DNA of 58,983 nt, taken from positions 1-58,983 of the IMG/VR virus record IMGVR_UViG_3300044712_002220; one strand, written 5' to 3'. Positions 1 to 6,876 of the stretch are shown here, piece by piece. Positions within the stretch are counted from its first letter, which is position 1; each line of letters begins with the position of its first letter. Below the pieces are notes generated by a model. That model was given only the letters and a program-made list of their open reading frames with translations, was not told the origin of the DNA and made no database searches. The position numbers and the translations under genes are program-made. This stretch comes from a virus.

Positions 1-126
1 CGCGGCGTCGCGCGAGATCGCCCCAGGCCCGTACCCGTCGTGCTGTGAGGCCCACGAGTGCGAGACGAAGCAGGCGTGGCACCGCAGGAAGAACCTTCAG
101 ATCCGAGTGGAGGCGCTCCGGACCCC
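1..126. repeat. Terminal repeat, left copy
   Basis: These 126 bases are identical to 58827-58952. The match ends where the right copy runs into a C homopolymer. This is the normal result of assembling a circular or circularly permuted molecule into a linear contig, so the unit genome is about 58,826 bp. A true packaged direct terminal repeat cannot be excluded from sequence alone. Confidence 0.95.
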
Positions 127-196
127 GCCCGCCTCCCCCGCGTCCGCCCCCTCCAGGGGGACGGACCACGACCCCGCCACCAAGGAGCAGTCATGA
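1..196 (+). CDS. C-terminal part of hypothetical protein spanning the contig ends
   Basis: The reading frame 2, 5, 8... stays open to the TGA at 194-196 and is the continuation of the gene that starts with ATG at 58447. On the circle the protein is about 190 residues. Residues encoded here include Cys, Cys and His in a CC-x3-H-x-C spacing that may bind metal, then a Pro-rich tail. Its stop overlaps the ATG of the next gene (ATGA at 193-196). I do not recognise a family. Confidence 0.75.
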   Translation, partial: AASREIAPGPYPSCCEAHECETKQAWHRRKNLQIRVEALRTPPASPASAPSRGTDHDPATKEQS

Positions 197-681
197 CGAC
201 GAGGCTCACCGACGAGCAGATCGAGGCCCTTCGCCAAAAGGCGATCAAGTGGATGCATCCGATCACCGAGGAGGAGGTGATCGCGCTCATCGACGAGGTC
301 CGTGCCTCGCGCTCCTCCTCGGGCTCCGGGGAGAGGGAGGCGGTGCTCGACCTCGTGAAGGAGTACGGCCTCGCATGCCGCAAGGTGATGACCGGCGCCG
401 GTACCGAGACGGAGGCCATCGCTGCACTCGACGCGGTCCGCCGCGCCCTCTCGTCCGCTCCCCCGTCCCCCGACTCCGGTGAGCGGGTCAGGGCGCTGGA
501 GGAGGCGCTGCGGGAGTCTCGCCGCTGCGGCGACAAGCTCGCCAAGGAACTGCGCGGGTGGCGGGACACGTACGTCAGCGACGACGAGGAAGACCCCGAG
601 GGCTGGCTCGCGCTGGACGGGTGGGCGAAGTCTTCCGATGCGAGGGACCTCGCCCTCTCGCCCCAGGGGGACGCGACATGA
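193..681 (+). CDS. Hypothetical charged protein, 162 aa
   Basis: The ATG at 193 overlaps the stop of the previous gene, and its own stop overlaps the next ATG (678), so it belongs to the coupled rightward operon. The sequence is highly charged and predicted helical, with a short Ser-rich linker around residues 36-45 and a second linker near 90-100. No family is recognised. An upstream in-frame ATG at 58 would run through the end of the previous gene and is less likely. Confidence 0.7.
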   Translation: MTTRLTDEQIEALRQKAIKWMHPITEEEVIALIDEVRASRSSSGSGEREAVLDLVKEYGLACRKVMTGAGTETEAIAALDAVRRALSSAPPSPDSGERVRALEEALRESRRCGDKLAKELRGWRDTYVSDDEEDPEGWLALDGWAKSSDARDLALSPQGDAT

Positions 682-881
682 GGCCAGCCGTTCGGTGCGA
701 GGGCCGGACAAGGAAGCGGGCGTGGAGTAACCCGCACGCCCCGATGGCGCAGTGCTCGCGGAATGCCGCGGTGGTGATGGTGCACCCGGACGGCAAGCGC
801 CGGGAGTCGGTGTGCCGCATCCACGCTCGTCGGTTGGAGTCGCTGGGGTGGACCCCGGAGCAGGGAGGGACGGAGCGATGA
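678..881 (+). CDS. Small Cys/His protein, 67 aa
   Basis: Starts at an ATG that overlaps the upstream TGA. The protein is basic and has Cys7, Cys26, Cys46 and His49. The CxxH at 46-49 suggests a zinc knuckle, as in many small phage proteins. No function can be assigned. It is coupled to the following gene by another ATGA overlap at 878-881. Confidence 0.65.
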   Translation: MRPAVRCEGRTRKRAWSNPHAPMAQCSRNAAVVMVHPDGKRRESVCRIHARRLESLGWTPEQGGTER

Positions 882-1150
882 GCGCACTCACGAAGGCGCA
901 GCGGTCGATGCTGGTCGAGGCCGCTCGGATGCCACGCCTGGGGTTCGATGGCGTCGGGTCCCGGAACTGCGCGCGGCGACGGATGCTGGAGCGGATGGCG
1001 GAGGCGGGGCTGCTCCGGGACGTCGGGCTGGGCGTGCTGGCCGACGGAGACGGATTCACCGAGAAGCCCGAGCGATGGATGACCGTGTACGAGATCACCG
1101 ACGCCGGGCGGTCGGCGTTGGGCGCCCCCGAACCGAAGACGAAGGAGTGA
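878..1150 (+). CDS. Putative winged-helix protein, 90 aa
   Basis: The N-terminal half has the alternating helices of a small winged-helix domain. The C-terminal motif YEITDAGRSALG (about residues 69-80) matches the wing of winged HTH proteins, which usually read Y-x-L-T-x-A-G-R-x-A-L. The fold is inferred from this motif; the target is unknown. The start ATG overlaps the previous stop. Confidence 0.65.
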   Translation: MSALTKAQRSMLVEAARMPRLGFDGVGSRNCARRRMLERMAEAGLLRDVGLGVLADGDGFTEKPERWMTVYEITDAGRSALGAPEPKTKE

Positions 1151-1152
1151 CC

Positions 1153-1464
1153 ATGGATTGCTACGACGCGAAGTGGTGCCCCGATGGCGACTGCGCGGTG
1201 TGCGACTACGCCATCAACCAGACGACGGGCCGGCGTTTCGTCTGGGCCAAGGTTCGTCAGTTTCTCGTCCGCGTGGGGCGGCGCGACTTCGGTGCCGGCC
1301 GCGTCGCCTACCAGCCCCCGGTCTACGCCACGCACGAGGACGCTCTCCGGGAGGTGATGCGGACCGGACGAGCGGCCGTGTTCGAGGAGGACGAGCGCGG
1401 CGGGTACCGGAAGACGTGGGAGGACGGAACTGTCAGCGACGGGAAAGGGGACGACCGTGGGTGA
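1153..1464 (+). CDS. Hypothetical protein with N-terminal Cys cluster, 103 aa
   Basis: Starts two bases after the previous stop. Cys3, Cys9, Cys14 and Cys17 form a likely zinc-binding cluster before a small alpha/beta body. A Lys/Glu/Asp-rich tail follows. No family is recognised. It overlaps the next gene by 8 bases. Confidence 0.6.
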   Translation: MDCYDAKWCPDGDCAVCDYAINQTTGRRFVWAKVRQFLVRVGRRDFGAGRVAYQPPVYATHEDALREVMRTGRAAVFEEDERGGYRKTWEDGTVSDGKGDDRG

Positions 1465-2062
1465 CCTCCGAGATGATCTGATCAGGCTGGCGGAGGGATG
1501 GGAGTCCCGCGTCCACGGCGGCAGCGGCTCCGGGAAGCGGTCCACCTACCGGACGTGCGCGTCCGAGCTGCGGTGCCTCCTCGCCCGCCACCCCGCCCCG
1601 TCCCCCCGCTCGGAGGCGCCGGCTCTGCCCGTTCGCAACACGTCGACCGAGGAAGGCCGGGCGTTCTGGTCGTCGGCGGAACAGGCGGCCGCGGAGGTCG
1701 AGTCGTGGCCGGACTGGAAGCGGGCGGGGATCAACGAGGCGGAGTCGCGCGCGCGGGCCCGCTCGGAGGCGGAGCCCGAGGCACCGCGGGAGGTCTACTT
1801 CGCGCGCTGGGTCGCGTCGCGCCCCTGTGAGTGCGCTCCGGGCAGGCCCCCGTGCTTCCCGTGCGGAGCTCGCGCCGTGACCGCCCGCGCCCCCGTCCCC
1901 GCGGAGTCCGCGACCACTAGAACGGAGAATTGCGGCCACGTCGATGACGGGTGGGAGCAGTTCCCGTGCACGCTGCCGACGGGGCATGGCGGGGACCATG
2001 CTTGGACGGGGTCGGTGTCGCTGCGGTCCGCCGCGACCAAGGGAGAGGAGGACGGACGGTGA
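1457..2062 (+). CDS. Hypothetical Cys-rich protein, 201 aa
   Basis: GTG start at 1457 inside the end of the preceding gene. Residues 1-40 include a GSGSGKRST stretch that is not a real Walker A, because the GxxxxGK spacing and context are wrong. The C-terminal part has two Cys clusters (CECAP...CFPC and CGH...PC...GH...DH) typical of zinc-binding phage proteins. Function unknown. Confidence 0.55.
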   Translation: MGDLRDDLIRLAEGWESRVHGGSGSGKRSTYRTCASELRCLLARHPAPSPRSEAPALPVRNTSTEEGRAFWSSAEQAAAEVESWPDWKRAGINEAESRARARSEAEPEAPREVYFARWVASRPCECAPGRPPCFPCGARAVTARAPVPAESATTRTENCGHVDDGWEQFPCTLPTGHGGDHAWTGSVSLRSAATKGEEDGR

Positions 2063-2265
2063 CCGCTCACCTCATCGAAGTCACGCTCCGATGCGTCGTG
2101 GACGCCCGGAAACCATCGGACCTCGCGTGTGCGCTCGACATGCTCCGCTCCCAGGAGAGGGAGACGTACCCGTCGATCAATGCCGGGGTCTTCTCCAGGG
2201 CCGGGTCGTTCCGGGTTCGATGTCTAGGGGTCAAGGCGGTTCGGGAAACCGGAGGTGATCCGTGA
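2059..2265 (+). CDS. Hypothetical protein, 68 aa
   Basis: GTG start overlapping the previous TGA. Predicted strand-helix-strand pattern, two cysteines and no recognised motif. The GTGA overlaps on both sides support a real gene in this coupled operon. Confidence 0.55.
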   Translation: MTAHLIEVTLRCVVDARKPSDLACALDMLRSQERETYPSINAGVFSRAGSFRVRCLGVKAVRETGGDP

Positions 2266-2489
2266 GCCGCGTCACGAAGATCCAGAAGCAGCACCGGAGG
2301 GAGAGGCAGGCGCGGCGGGCCCGGTGGATCCGCGGGTGCGCCCGGTCGATGCGCGAGCGCCGCTGGCACCGCTGCGCTGGCATCGACGAGGCCTGCACTT
2401 GGGTGCCCCGCAGCATGCGGCGGTGCTTCCGCGGGATCCTCAAGGGCCAGGCTCGGCGCTCCGCTGGCGGAGGAGGAGGCAGCCGATGA
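2262..2489 (+). CDS. Arg-rich basic protein, 75 aa
   Basis: GTG start overlapping the upstream stop. Nearly a third of the residues are Arg or Lys, with four Trp and a Gly-rich tail, so nucleic-acid binding is plausible. No family is recognised. Confidence 0.5.
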   Translation: MSRVTKIQKQHRRERQARRARWIRGCARSMRERRWHRCAGIDEACTWVPRSMRRCFRGILKGQARRSAGGGGGSR

Positions 2490-2689
2490 CGCGCCCCTTG
2501 CCGACCCGAGACGACGTGCTCCGCGCCCGCGACTGGCTGCGCGCCGGCGCCCCGGCGGCGCCCACCAAGCGCGCCGCGGACGCGGGACCCGACCGCGCCG
2601 TCGCCGTCCTGCTGCAGCTCATCGAGGCCCTGCCGGACCGGATCCCCGAGTACTGCTACGGCTACCAGCCCCCGGGAGACGCGCCATGA
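2486..2689 (+). CDS. Hypothetical protein, 67 aa
   Basis: ATG start overlapping the previous TGA, preceded by a purine-rich GGAGGAGG ribosome-binding sequence. A short helical protein with an N-terminal basic/Pro segment. No recognised domain. Confidence 0.55.
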   Translation: MTRPLPTRDDVLRARDWLRAGAPAAPTKRAADAGPDRAVAVLLQLIEALPDRIPEYCYGYQPPGDAP

Positions 2690-2946
2690 CCGCCGTCGCC
2701 GTTCTGGACCCCGAGGAGCTCGAGGCGCGCGTCGCCGCCGCCGTCGGGCGCGCCCTCGAGCCGGTCCGCGCCGAGCTCGCCCGCCTGCGCGAGGAACGGG
2801 CAGCCGAACCCCTCACGATGCGCGAGGCGGCCAAGCGCCTCGGCGTGTCCCTCCGCACCGTCGAGCGCCGCGTCGCCGCCGGCGAGTTCCGGGTGGTCCG
2901 CACCGGCCGGGCTGTGCGGGTGTTCATCCCTTCGGACGAGGGGTGA
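2686..2946 (+). CDS. Excisionase-like MerR-type HTH protein, 86 aa
   Basis: Residues 10-42 form a charged helix or coiled coil. Residues 44-86 are a helix-turn-helix of the HTH_17/excisionase type: LTMREAAKRLGVSLRTVERR, then a basic GRAVRVF wing. It lies directly upstream of the integrase (gap 4 bp). In temperate phages this position is commonly held by a recombination directionality factor that binds att DNA and promotes excision. That role is inferred from location and fold. Confidence 0.75.
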   Translation: MTAVAVLDPEELEARVAAAVGRALEPVRAELARLREERAAEPLTMREAAKRLGVSLRTVERRVAAGEFRVVRTGRAVRVFIPSDEG

Positions 2947-2950
2947 CACG

Positions 2951-4237
2951 GTGCAGCGCCTCGGGGTACCGTCCGGACCCATGTCCCGACGCCGCTGGGG
3001 TAGTGGCGAGCTCGTCCCCCCCGCGCGCCCCGGCGGCCCCTGGGCCTTCCGCTGGCGCGAGAACGGCCGCCGCAGGTACAAGGGCGGCTTTCCCACCCGC
3101 GACCTCGCCCAGCGCGCCTTGGACCGCCTGCGGGGCCGTCTCGCTGAGCAGCGCGCGGGGCTCCCGCCCGAGCTGCGCACCCTCCCCACCCTCGGCGCCC
3201 TCGCCGAGGAGTGGCTCGACCGGCGTCAGCACACCCACCGCGACTGGCGACACGACCGAGGCCGATGGACCGGCCACCTCGCCCCCGCCTTCGCGAAGCT
3301 GAAGCCGCCCGAGGTCGACTCCGGCCGCATCCGGTCGTTCGTCGAGGACCGGCTCCGCGCTGGCCTCGACCCCGCCACGGTCCAGCTCTGCGTCCGCGAG
3401 CTCTCCACCCTCTTCTCGGACCTCGCCGAGCGGCCGGCGGAGACGGGCGTCCAGGTGAACCCCGTGCGCGGGCTGCCGCGCGCGACGCGCCGCCTCTTCA
3501 AGCCGCGCCACGACCCGCGGCTCGTGCCCTACGTCGAGACCCTCGCCCAGGTCCGGAGCCTCTTCCGGACCATGCCGCGCGTCGAGGGCGTGGCCTACGC
3601 GATCGGCGTCCTCGCCGGCCTGCGCACCGCGGAGATCCTCGCCGTCGAGTGGGAGCGGATCGACCTCGACGCCCGAAGACTGATCGTGCGGTGGCAAGTC
3701 CAGCACGGCGAGTTCGCGCCGCTGAAGGATGACGAGGCGCGCATCGTGCCGATCTCCTCCGCCCTCCTGCCGGTCCTCGCCGCCTACCGCCTCGAGACGG
3801 GCGGCCGCGGTCTGCTGTTCCCTCCCGCGCACCCCGGCCGCCGCTCCGGGCCCACCCGGAAGCCCGCTCGGTTCATGCGGCCGCACCGCCTCGCCGACGC
3901 GCTGAAGGCCGCCGCGCGCGAGGTGGGGCTGCCGGCGATCTGCGACTGGGAGAAGCCCTGGTACCAGGCGACCCGGCACACCTACGCGAGCCAGTACGTC
4001 CTCGCCGGCGGTTCGCTCGAGCAGCTCTCCGTGCTCCTCGGCCACTCCTCGACCGAGGTCACGAAGCGGTACGCCCACCTACGGCCGGACGCCCTCGCCC
4101 GCGCGGACGTGGACCGCATCGCCGTCGACCTGACGGGGGGTCCCGCCCCCGTCCTGAGCCTGAAGGATGGCCAGCCGTTGGCCAGTGCGACCCGCCACGG
4201 CGAGGGGCGGATCGCTGGGAAACACAAGCGGGCGTGA
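2951..4237 (+). CDS. int: Tyrosine recombinase (phage integrase)
   Basis: A 428-residue site-specific recombinase. The N-terminal arm-binding region (about 20-75) has a WAFRWRENGRR stretch, then a SAM-like core-binding domain (80-180) and a catalytic domain (195-385). Visible catalytic residues are Arg225 (GLRTAEI), Lys259, Arg342 (QATRHTYAS), His365 (LGHSS) and the nucleophile Tyr374 (KRYAH). The usual first His of HxxR is Gln339. The GTG at 2951 is used here; the ATG at 2981 is an alternative. A probable attP begins inside the 3' end of the gene (arm repeat at 4167-4186) and continues just beyond it, so int and attP are adjacent. Confidence 0.95.
   Translation: MQRLGVPSGPMSRRRWGSGELVPPARPGGPWAFRWRENGRRRYKGGFPTRDLAQRALDRLRGRLAEQRAGLPPELRTLPTLGALAEEWLDRRQHTHRDWRHDRGRWTGHLAPAFAKLKPPEVDSGRIRSFVEDRLRAGLDPATVQLCVRELSTLFSDLAERPAETGVQVNPVRGLPRATRRLFKPRHDPRLVPYVETLAQVRSLFRTMPRVEGVAYAIGVLAGLRTAEILAVEWERIDLDARRLIVRWQVQHGEFAPLKDDEARIVPISSALLPVLAAYRLETGGRGLLFPPAHPGRRSGPTRKPARFMRPHRLADALKAAAREVGLPAICDWEKPWYQATRHTYASQYVLAGGSLEQLSVLLGHSSTEVTKRYAHLRPDALARADVDRIAVDLTGGPAPVLSLKDGQPLASATRHGEGRIAGKHKRA
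4167..4186. repeat. Integrase arm-type repeat, left
   Basis: ATGGCCAG-CCGT-TGGCCAGT, inside the last codons of the integrase gene. It pairs with the copy at 4410-4429 and is centred about 100 bp left of the tRNA-like core. Each unit also contains two TGGCCA palindromes 12 bp apart. Confidence 0.75.
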
Positions 4238-4241
4238 TTTT

Positions 4242-4279
4242 GGGGCCGTGGTGGAACGGTAGACACAGGGGACTTAAAA
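4242..4279 (+). other. tRNA-Leu(UAA) 5'-half sequence in attP core
   Basis: GGGGCCG (acceptor strand), TG, GTGG...ACAC (D arm with GGTAGACAC typical of tRNA-Leu), then GGGGA and the loop CTTAAAA with anticodon TAA. Downstream, the 3' anticodon strand GACCC would mispair at two positions. No T arm (GTTCGANNC) and no acceptor partner (CGGCCCC) follows, so this is not a complete tRNA gene. It is best read as identity with a host tRNA-Leu gene. Confidence 0.8.
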
Positions 4280-4409
4280 GACCCGACAGGCTGTCGGGGC
4301 CTGCCGGCACCGACCCGCCACACACCGCCGAACGCGCTGGGAGGCAAGCGGTTCAGGCCGATCCGGAGCGATGTGCCTGTCGGCGCCTCCCGACCCGTCC
4401 CACCTCGAG

Positions 4410-4429
4410 ATGGCCAGAGAATGGCCAGT
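4410..4429. repeat. Integrase arm-type repeat, right
   Basis: ATGGCCAG-AGAA-TGGCCAGT, in non-coding DNA between the tRNA-like core and the HNH gene. It matches the left repeat except for the 4-bp spacer, and is centred about 143 bp right of the core. Confidence 0.75.
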
Positions 4430-4470
4430 CTCGCTGAAACGTCAGTGGCCGCGGCGATGATGCCCGTTCC

Positions 4471-5052
4471 ATGTCTTCGACCCCTCGCCGTCCCGACGTC
4501 GCGGCCCGAGCGAAGCGGGAGCTCGCGGCGGCCGATCGCCTCGAGTGCGCCGTCTGCGGATGGAAACCTCCGCCGGACTTGGGCCGGCAGGCGCTATCAC
4601 GGTGCGTGCAGCTCCACCACGTCGTTCCGCTCGCGGAGGGCGGAGTGGAGGCGCCGGAGAACCTGGTCCCCCTCTGCCCGACCCACCACGTGGTCGCGCA
4701 CGCCCTCCTGAAGCACCGTGACGAGATCGCCCCGGGGCTCGCCCCGCGGACGCGCTCGGAGCTCGTGGAGGCGCTCCGCTGGATCGAACTCCCGCGGGCG
4801 CGGCGAGCGCGGAAGGTGCGGGAGCAGACCAACGTGGAGAAGGCGCGCTTCGCCCAGCAGGGCCGGATCGCCGCGTTCCTGCGCTGGTTCGCCGATGAGC
4901 TTCCCCAGGGGCACGACATGAAGCCGGGCATCCACCGCGCTGGCGAGCTGCTCGAGCAGGCGGCCTTCGCCGTGCCCGAGTGGTGGCGCGACCGGCCGAA
5001 GAAGGTCCTGGCGTTCCTGTTCGGGGAGCGCGAGGACGACCGGGCGGCGTAG
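4471..5052 (+). CDS. HNH endonuclease, 193 aa
   Basis: N-terminal HNH domain (about residues 21-80): Cys26-x2-Cys29 zinc pair, His49-His50 of the LHHVVPL motif, Asn64 in ENLVPLC, Cys69 and His72/His73. The C-terminal 110 residues are helical and unrecognised. It lies between the tRNA-Leu-like attP core and a tRNA 3'-end sequence that begins right after its TAG, a position typical of selfish homing nucleases. The 233 bp upstream carries attP and no other gene. Start ATG at 4471; no strong Shine-Dalgarno is obvious. Confidence 0.85.
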   Translation: MSSTPRRPDVAARAKRELAAADRLECAVCGWKPPPDLGRQALSRCVQLHHVVPLAEGGVEAPENLVPLCPTHHVVAHALLKHRDEIAPGLAPRTRSELVEALRWIELPRARRARKVREQTNVEKARFAQQGRIAAFLRWFADELPQGHDMKPGIHRAGELLEQAAFAVPEWWRDRPKKVLAFLFGEREDDRAA

Positions 5053-5084
5053 GCCCCCGGGTTCGATTCCCGGCGCCTCCACTT
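5053..5084 (+). other. tRNA/tmRNA 3'-end remnant (T arm plus acceptor strand)
   Basis: T stem CCGGG (5057-5061), T loop TTCGATT, stem CCCGG (5069-5073), acceptor strand CGCCTCC (5074-5080) and discriminator A, then C without a full CCA. U70 in this strand would form the G3-U70 pair that marks alanine acceptors, so a tmRNA or tRNA-Ala 3' end is the best guess. No 5' partner GGAGGCG/GGGGGCG precedes it at tRNA distance. The GGGGCCG at 4242 would pair at 6 of 7 positions, counting one G-U. Confidence 0.7.
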
Positions 5085-5249
5085 GAAGTTCCGGGATGTT
5101 GCGAGCCCGGCCCGAAGATGACCCGAACGGAAGCATCGGGCGCGGGCCGGGCGCCGCGCGTCCGCCAGGTGAGAGGTCCGGAGGTAGCGCGACGGCGGGG
5201 CCCTCTCCTCCCGCTCGGCGCCCTCCGACCTGCGGGTAGGCTGCTCGGC

Positions 5250-5474
5250 ATGACCGAGACGACGATGCCGTCGCAGAATGCCGACCTCGTGTTCCGTACG
5301 ATGGGCTCGCTCCTGACGCAGCAGCCATCCTCAACCGTCGCGCGTCTCTCGGCCGCGACGAACCTGTCGATCAACGACACCGAGGCCGCCCTCGCGGAAC
5401 TCCACGCCGTGGGCCGGGTGCGGCAGAACGAATATGGCGAGTGGTTCATCCGGTTCGACCCCGGACCGCGGTAG
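5250..5474 (+). CDS. Small winged-HTH-like protein, 74 aa
   Basis: Residues 15-70 fit a compact winged helix: helices over LVFRTMGSLLTQQ, VARLSAATNLS and DTEAALAELHAVGRV, then a strand pair with WFIRFD. The ATG start follows a 165-bp stretch with no gene. It may be a regulator of this accessory cluster; the DNA target is unknown. Confidence 0.6.
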   Translation: MTETTMPSQNADLVFRTMGSLLTQQPSSTVARLSAATNLSINDTEAALAELHAVGRVRQNEYGEWFIRFDPGPR

Positions 5475-5488
5475 GCTTCGACCCACCT

Positions 5489-5800
5489 GTGCGATGGCAC
5501 CTTGCCGGCCTGGTCGTGGTGCTGTCGGCGTGCGCCTCGGCGCCGCCGCTCGTCTTCACGCCCGCCGCTCCGGAGCGCGACAGCCGCGGCCAGTTCGCCC
5601 GATCGAAGTCGATCCGCGCCGCGTTCATGCGCGAGCACCCGTGCCCCTCGACGGGGGCGACCAGCGGCCGGTGCGACGGGTGGCAGGTTCACCACCACGT
5701 CCCGCTCTTCTGCGGCGGGACCGACACCGTCGACAACCTGCGGTGGATCCGGACCGAGGACCACCGCGCCTTCCACACCGACCGCTCCTGCGAACCGTGA
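5489..5800 (+). CDS. Putative lipoprotein with HNH-type domain, 103 aa
   Basis: Starts with GTG; the first 15 residues form a lipoprotein signal peptide with the lipobox L-S-A-C, lipidation expected at Cys15. The mature part carries an HNH-like motif: CDGWQVHHHVPLFCGG (His68-70, Cys75), VDNLRWI (Asn83) and DHRAFH (His92, His96), plus Cys52, Cys62 and Cys101. A nuclease-like fold on a membrane-anchored secreted protein is unusual. Lipidation and export are inferred; catalysis is untested. Confidence 0.7.
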   Translation: MRWHLAGLVVVLSACASAPPLVFTPAAPERDSRGQFARSKSIRAAFMREHPCPSTGATSGRCDGWQVHHHVPLFCGGTDTVDNLRWIRTEDHRAFHTDRSCEP

Positions 5801-5843
5801 CGTCCGCCGGTCGTCGGGGGGCAGGCCGCGCTAAGCTGTTCGG

Positions 5844-5996
5844 ATGTCCGCCCCGAAGCCCCACGAACCGATCGACCTGAAGACGTTGGACGGCCTATCC
5901 GACGAGAATCTCGATCAACGGATCGACTACTTCCTGGGGCAGCCCGCGCCCGGGCGCGCGGACACTACCACAGACGGTAGCCCGCCTGTCCGCTAG
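5844..5996 (+). CDS. Small hypothetical protein, 50 aa
   Basis: ATG at 5844, stop TAG at 5994. The protein is acidic and helical in the middle (DLKTLDGLSDENLDQRIDYF) with a Pro/Thr tail. It fits the size and spacing of this accessory cluster but has no recognised family. Confidence 0.5.
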   Translation: MSAPKPHEPIDLKTLDGLSDENLDQRIDYFLGQPAPGRADTTTDGSPPVR

Positions 5997-6049
5997 GCCA
6001 GTCGACGCGGAGCACGCACTCGGGCCACGCTACCGCGCCGGAGGCGGCG

Positions 6050-6211
6050 ATGGTGGTGCACTACGCGGTCATCGAGGGCGACGACCTCCGCCCGCTCTGC
6101 GACGACTGGGCCGGCTCGCCGAGCTGGACCAGAGCGGCCGCGGCGGTGACGTGTCCGCGGTGCAGGGAGATGCTCGAGCGTAGCGCGGAGCGCGTCAGGG
6201 CGGCCGGATAG
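6050..6211 (+). CDS. Small zinc-finger-like protein, 53 aa
   Basis: ATG preceded by GGAGGCGGCG, a good ribosome-binding site. Cys17 and a CPRC pair (Cys35, Cys38), together with His4, could bind zinc. The pattern of an N-terminal strand pair, WTRAAAAVTCPRC and a helical tail is common in small proteins of high-GC phages. Function unknown. Confidence 0.6.
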   Translation: MVVHYAVIEGDDLRPLCDDWAGSPSWTRAAAAVTCPRCREMLERSAERVRAAG

Positions 6212-6222
6212 GGTCCGCGGCC

Positions 6223-6858
6223 ATGGGGAAGAACCGCGAACTCCAGCGCCGTCGTGCCGAGCAGAAAGAACGGCAGAGGCTGGAACGAAAGTCGGCCCGG
6301 AAGGCGCGACGGGCAGCCGAAGCGCGAGCGGACAAGCCGGAGGTTTCACCGCTCGGACGCATTCGCCTCATGATCGCCCGGTCGCCGGGCTCGGTCTTCA
6401 CGCTCCTGGCCACGCTTGCCAGCATCGTCGGTGGCTACGTCATGCTCCGTCCGGACGTCACGTTCACGCCGCTCGGGATGGCTCGGCCCGATTCGCCTCA
6501 GACCGCGTCGTTCGAGGTGAAGAACGCCAGCGTCTACTCCCTGTTCGATGTCGCGATCACCTGTCACGTGAACCTGCTGGATAGCACACCCATCTACTTC
6601 GAGGATCTCGGCGTAAAGACTCCGCGTGGGGGGATGAAGACGCCCGAGTTGGAGCGCGGGGAGAAGAAGACGGTCACGTGCGGCATGAGCCCGTTCCCCG
6701 GCATCCGCCTCGCGGACTTCACGATCATCGCGGAGTACAGGCCGCCCATGTGGGCGTTCTTGGCGGATAGGGCGAAGTCCCGCCGGTTCGTCGCACGGAA
6801 GATGGCAGCCGGCTGGACGTGGGAGGAGCAGCCCACGCGCGACACGCCCCTGCGCTAG
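6223..6858 (+). CDS. Single-span membrane protein with external domain, 211 aa
   Basis: The first 45 residues are a strongly basic helix (RRRAEQKERQRLERKSARK). A transmembrane segment lies at about residues 55-75 (SVFTLLATLASIVGGYVML), followed by a beta-rich domain of about 130 residues. By the positive-inside rule the tail is external. The coding GC looks lower than in neighbouring virion genes, and it lies at the border with the convergent fibre operon, as a recently gained moron would. A surface or exclusion role is only a guess. Confidence 0.7.
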   Translation: MGKNRELQRRRAEQKERQRLERKSARKARRAAEARADKPEVSPLGRIRLMIARSPGSVFTLLATLASIVGGYVMLRPDVTFTPLGMARPDSPQTASFEVKNASVYSLFDVAITCHVNLLDSTPIYFEDLGVKTPRGGMKTPELERGEKKTVTCGMSPFPGIRLADFTIIAEYRPPMWAFLADRAKSRRFVARKMAAGWTWEEQPTRDTPLR

Positions 6859-6876
6859 GACTCGCGTCGTTCGCCG

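Larger units (their letters stand above)
4167..4429. other. Probable phage attachment site (attP)
   Basis: Two 20-bp direct repeats of the form ATGGCCAG-N4-TGGCCAGT lie at 4167-4186 and 4410-4429, matching at all 16 specified positions. They flank a 38-base sequence that reads as the 5' half of tRNA-Leu(UAA), ending in its anticodon loop (4273-4279). Tyrosine integrases bind repeated arm sites on both sides of a core that often lies in a tRNA anticodon loop. A perfect hairpin (CCCGACA/TGTCGGG) sits just right of the core at 4282-4298. The proposed crossover is in the loop CTTAAAA. Confidence 0.75.

Noticed and set aside
97-1545. 482-aa minus-strand frame across the left operon
   Set aside because: It opposes six coupled plus-strand genes with overlapping starts and stops, and gives a low-complexity Arg/Pro protein.
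1490-1600. Apparent P-loop GSGSGKRST in the 201-aa early protein
   Set aside because: It lacks the preceding strand and the G-x4-GK-[ST] context, and no Walker B follows.
4242-5084. Group I intron with an HNH gene inside tRNA-Leu(UAA)
   Set aside because: The 5' half and an HNH gene fit the idea, but no 3' exon with the matching anticodon strand (TCCCC) is present, and no conserved group I core is visible in the 190 bases before the HNH gene.
5443-5465. Perfect T-arm-like stem TCCGG-TTCGACC-CCGGA
   Set aside because: No acceptor strand ACCGCGG or anticodon arm lies at tRNA distance, and it encodes the end of the small HTH protein. Coincidence is likely.
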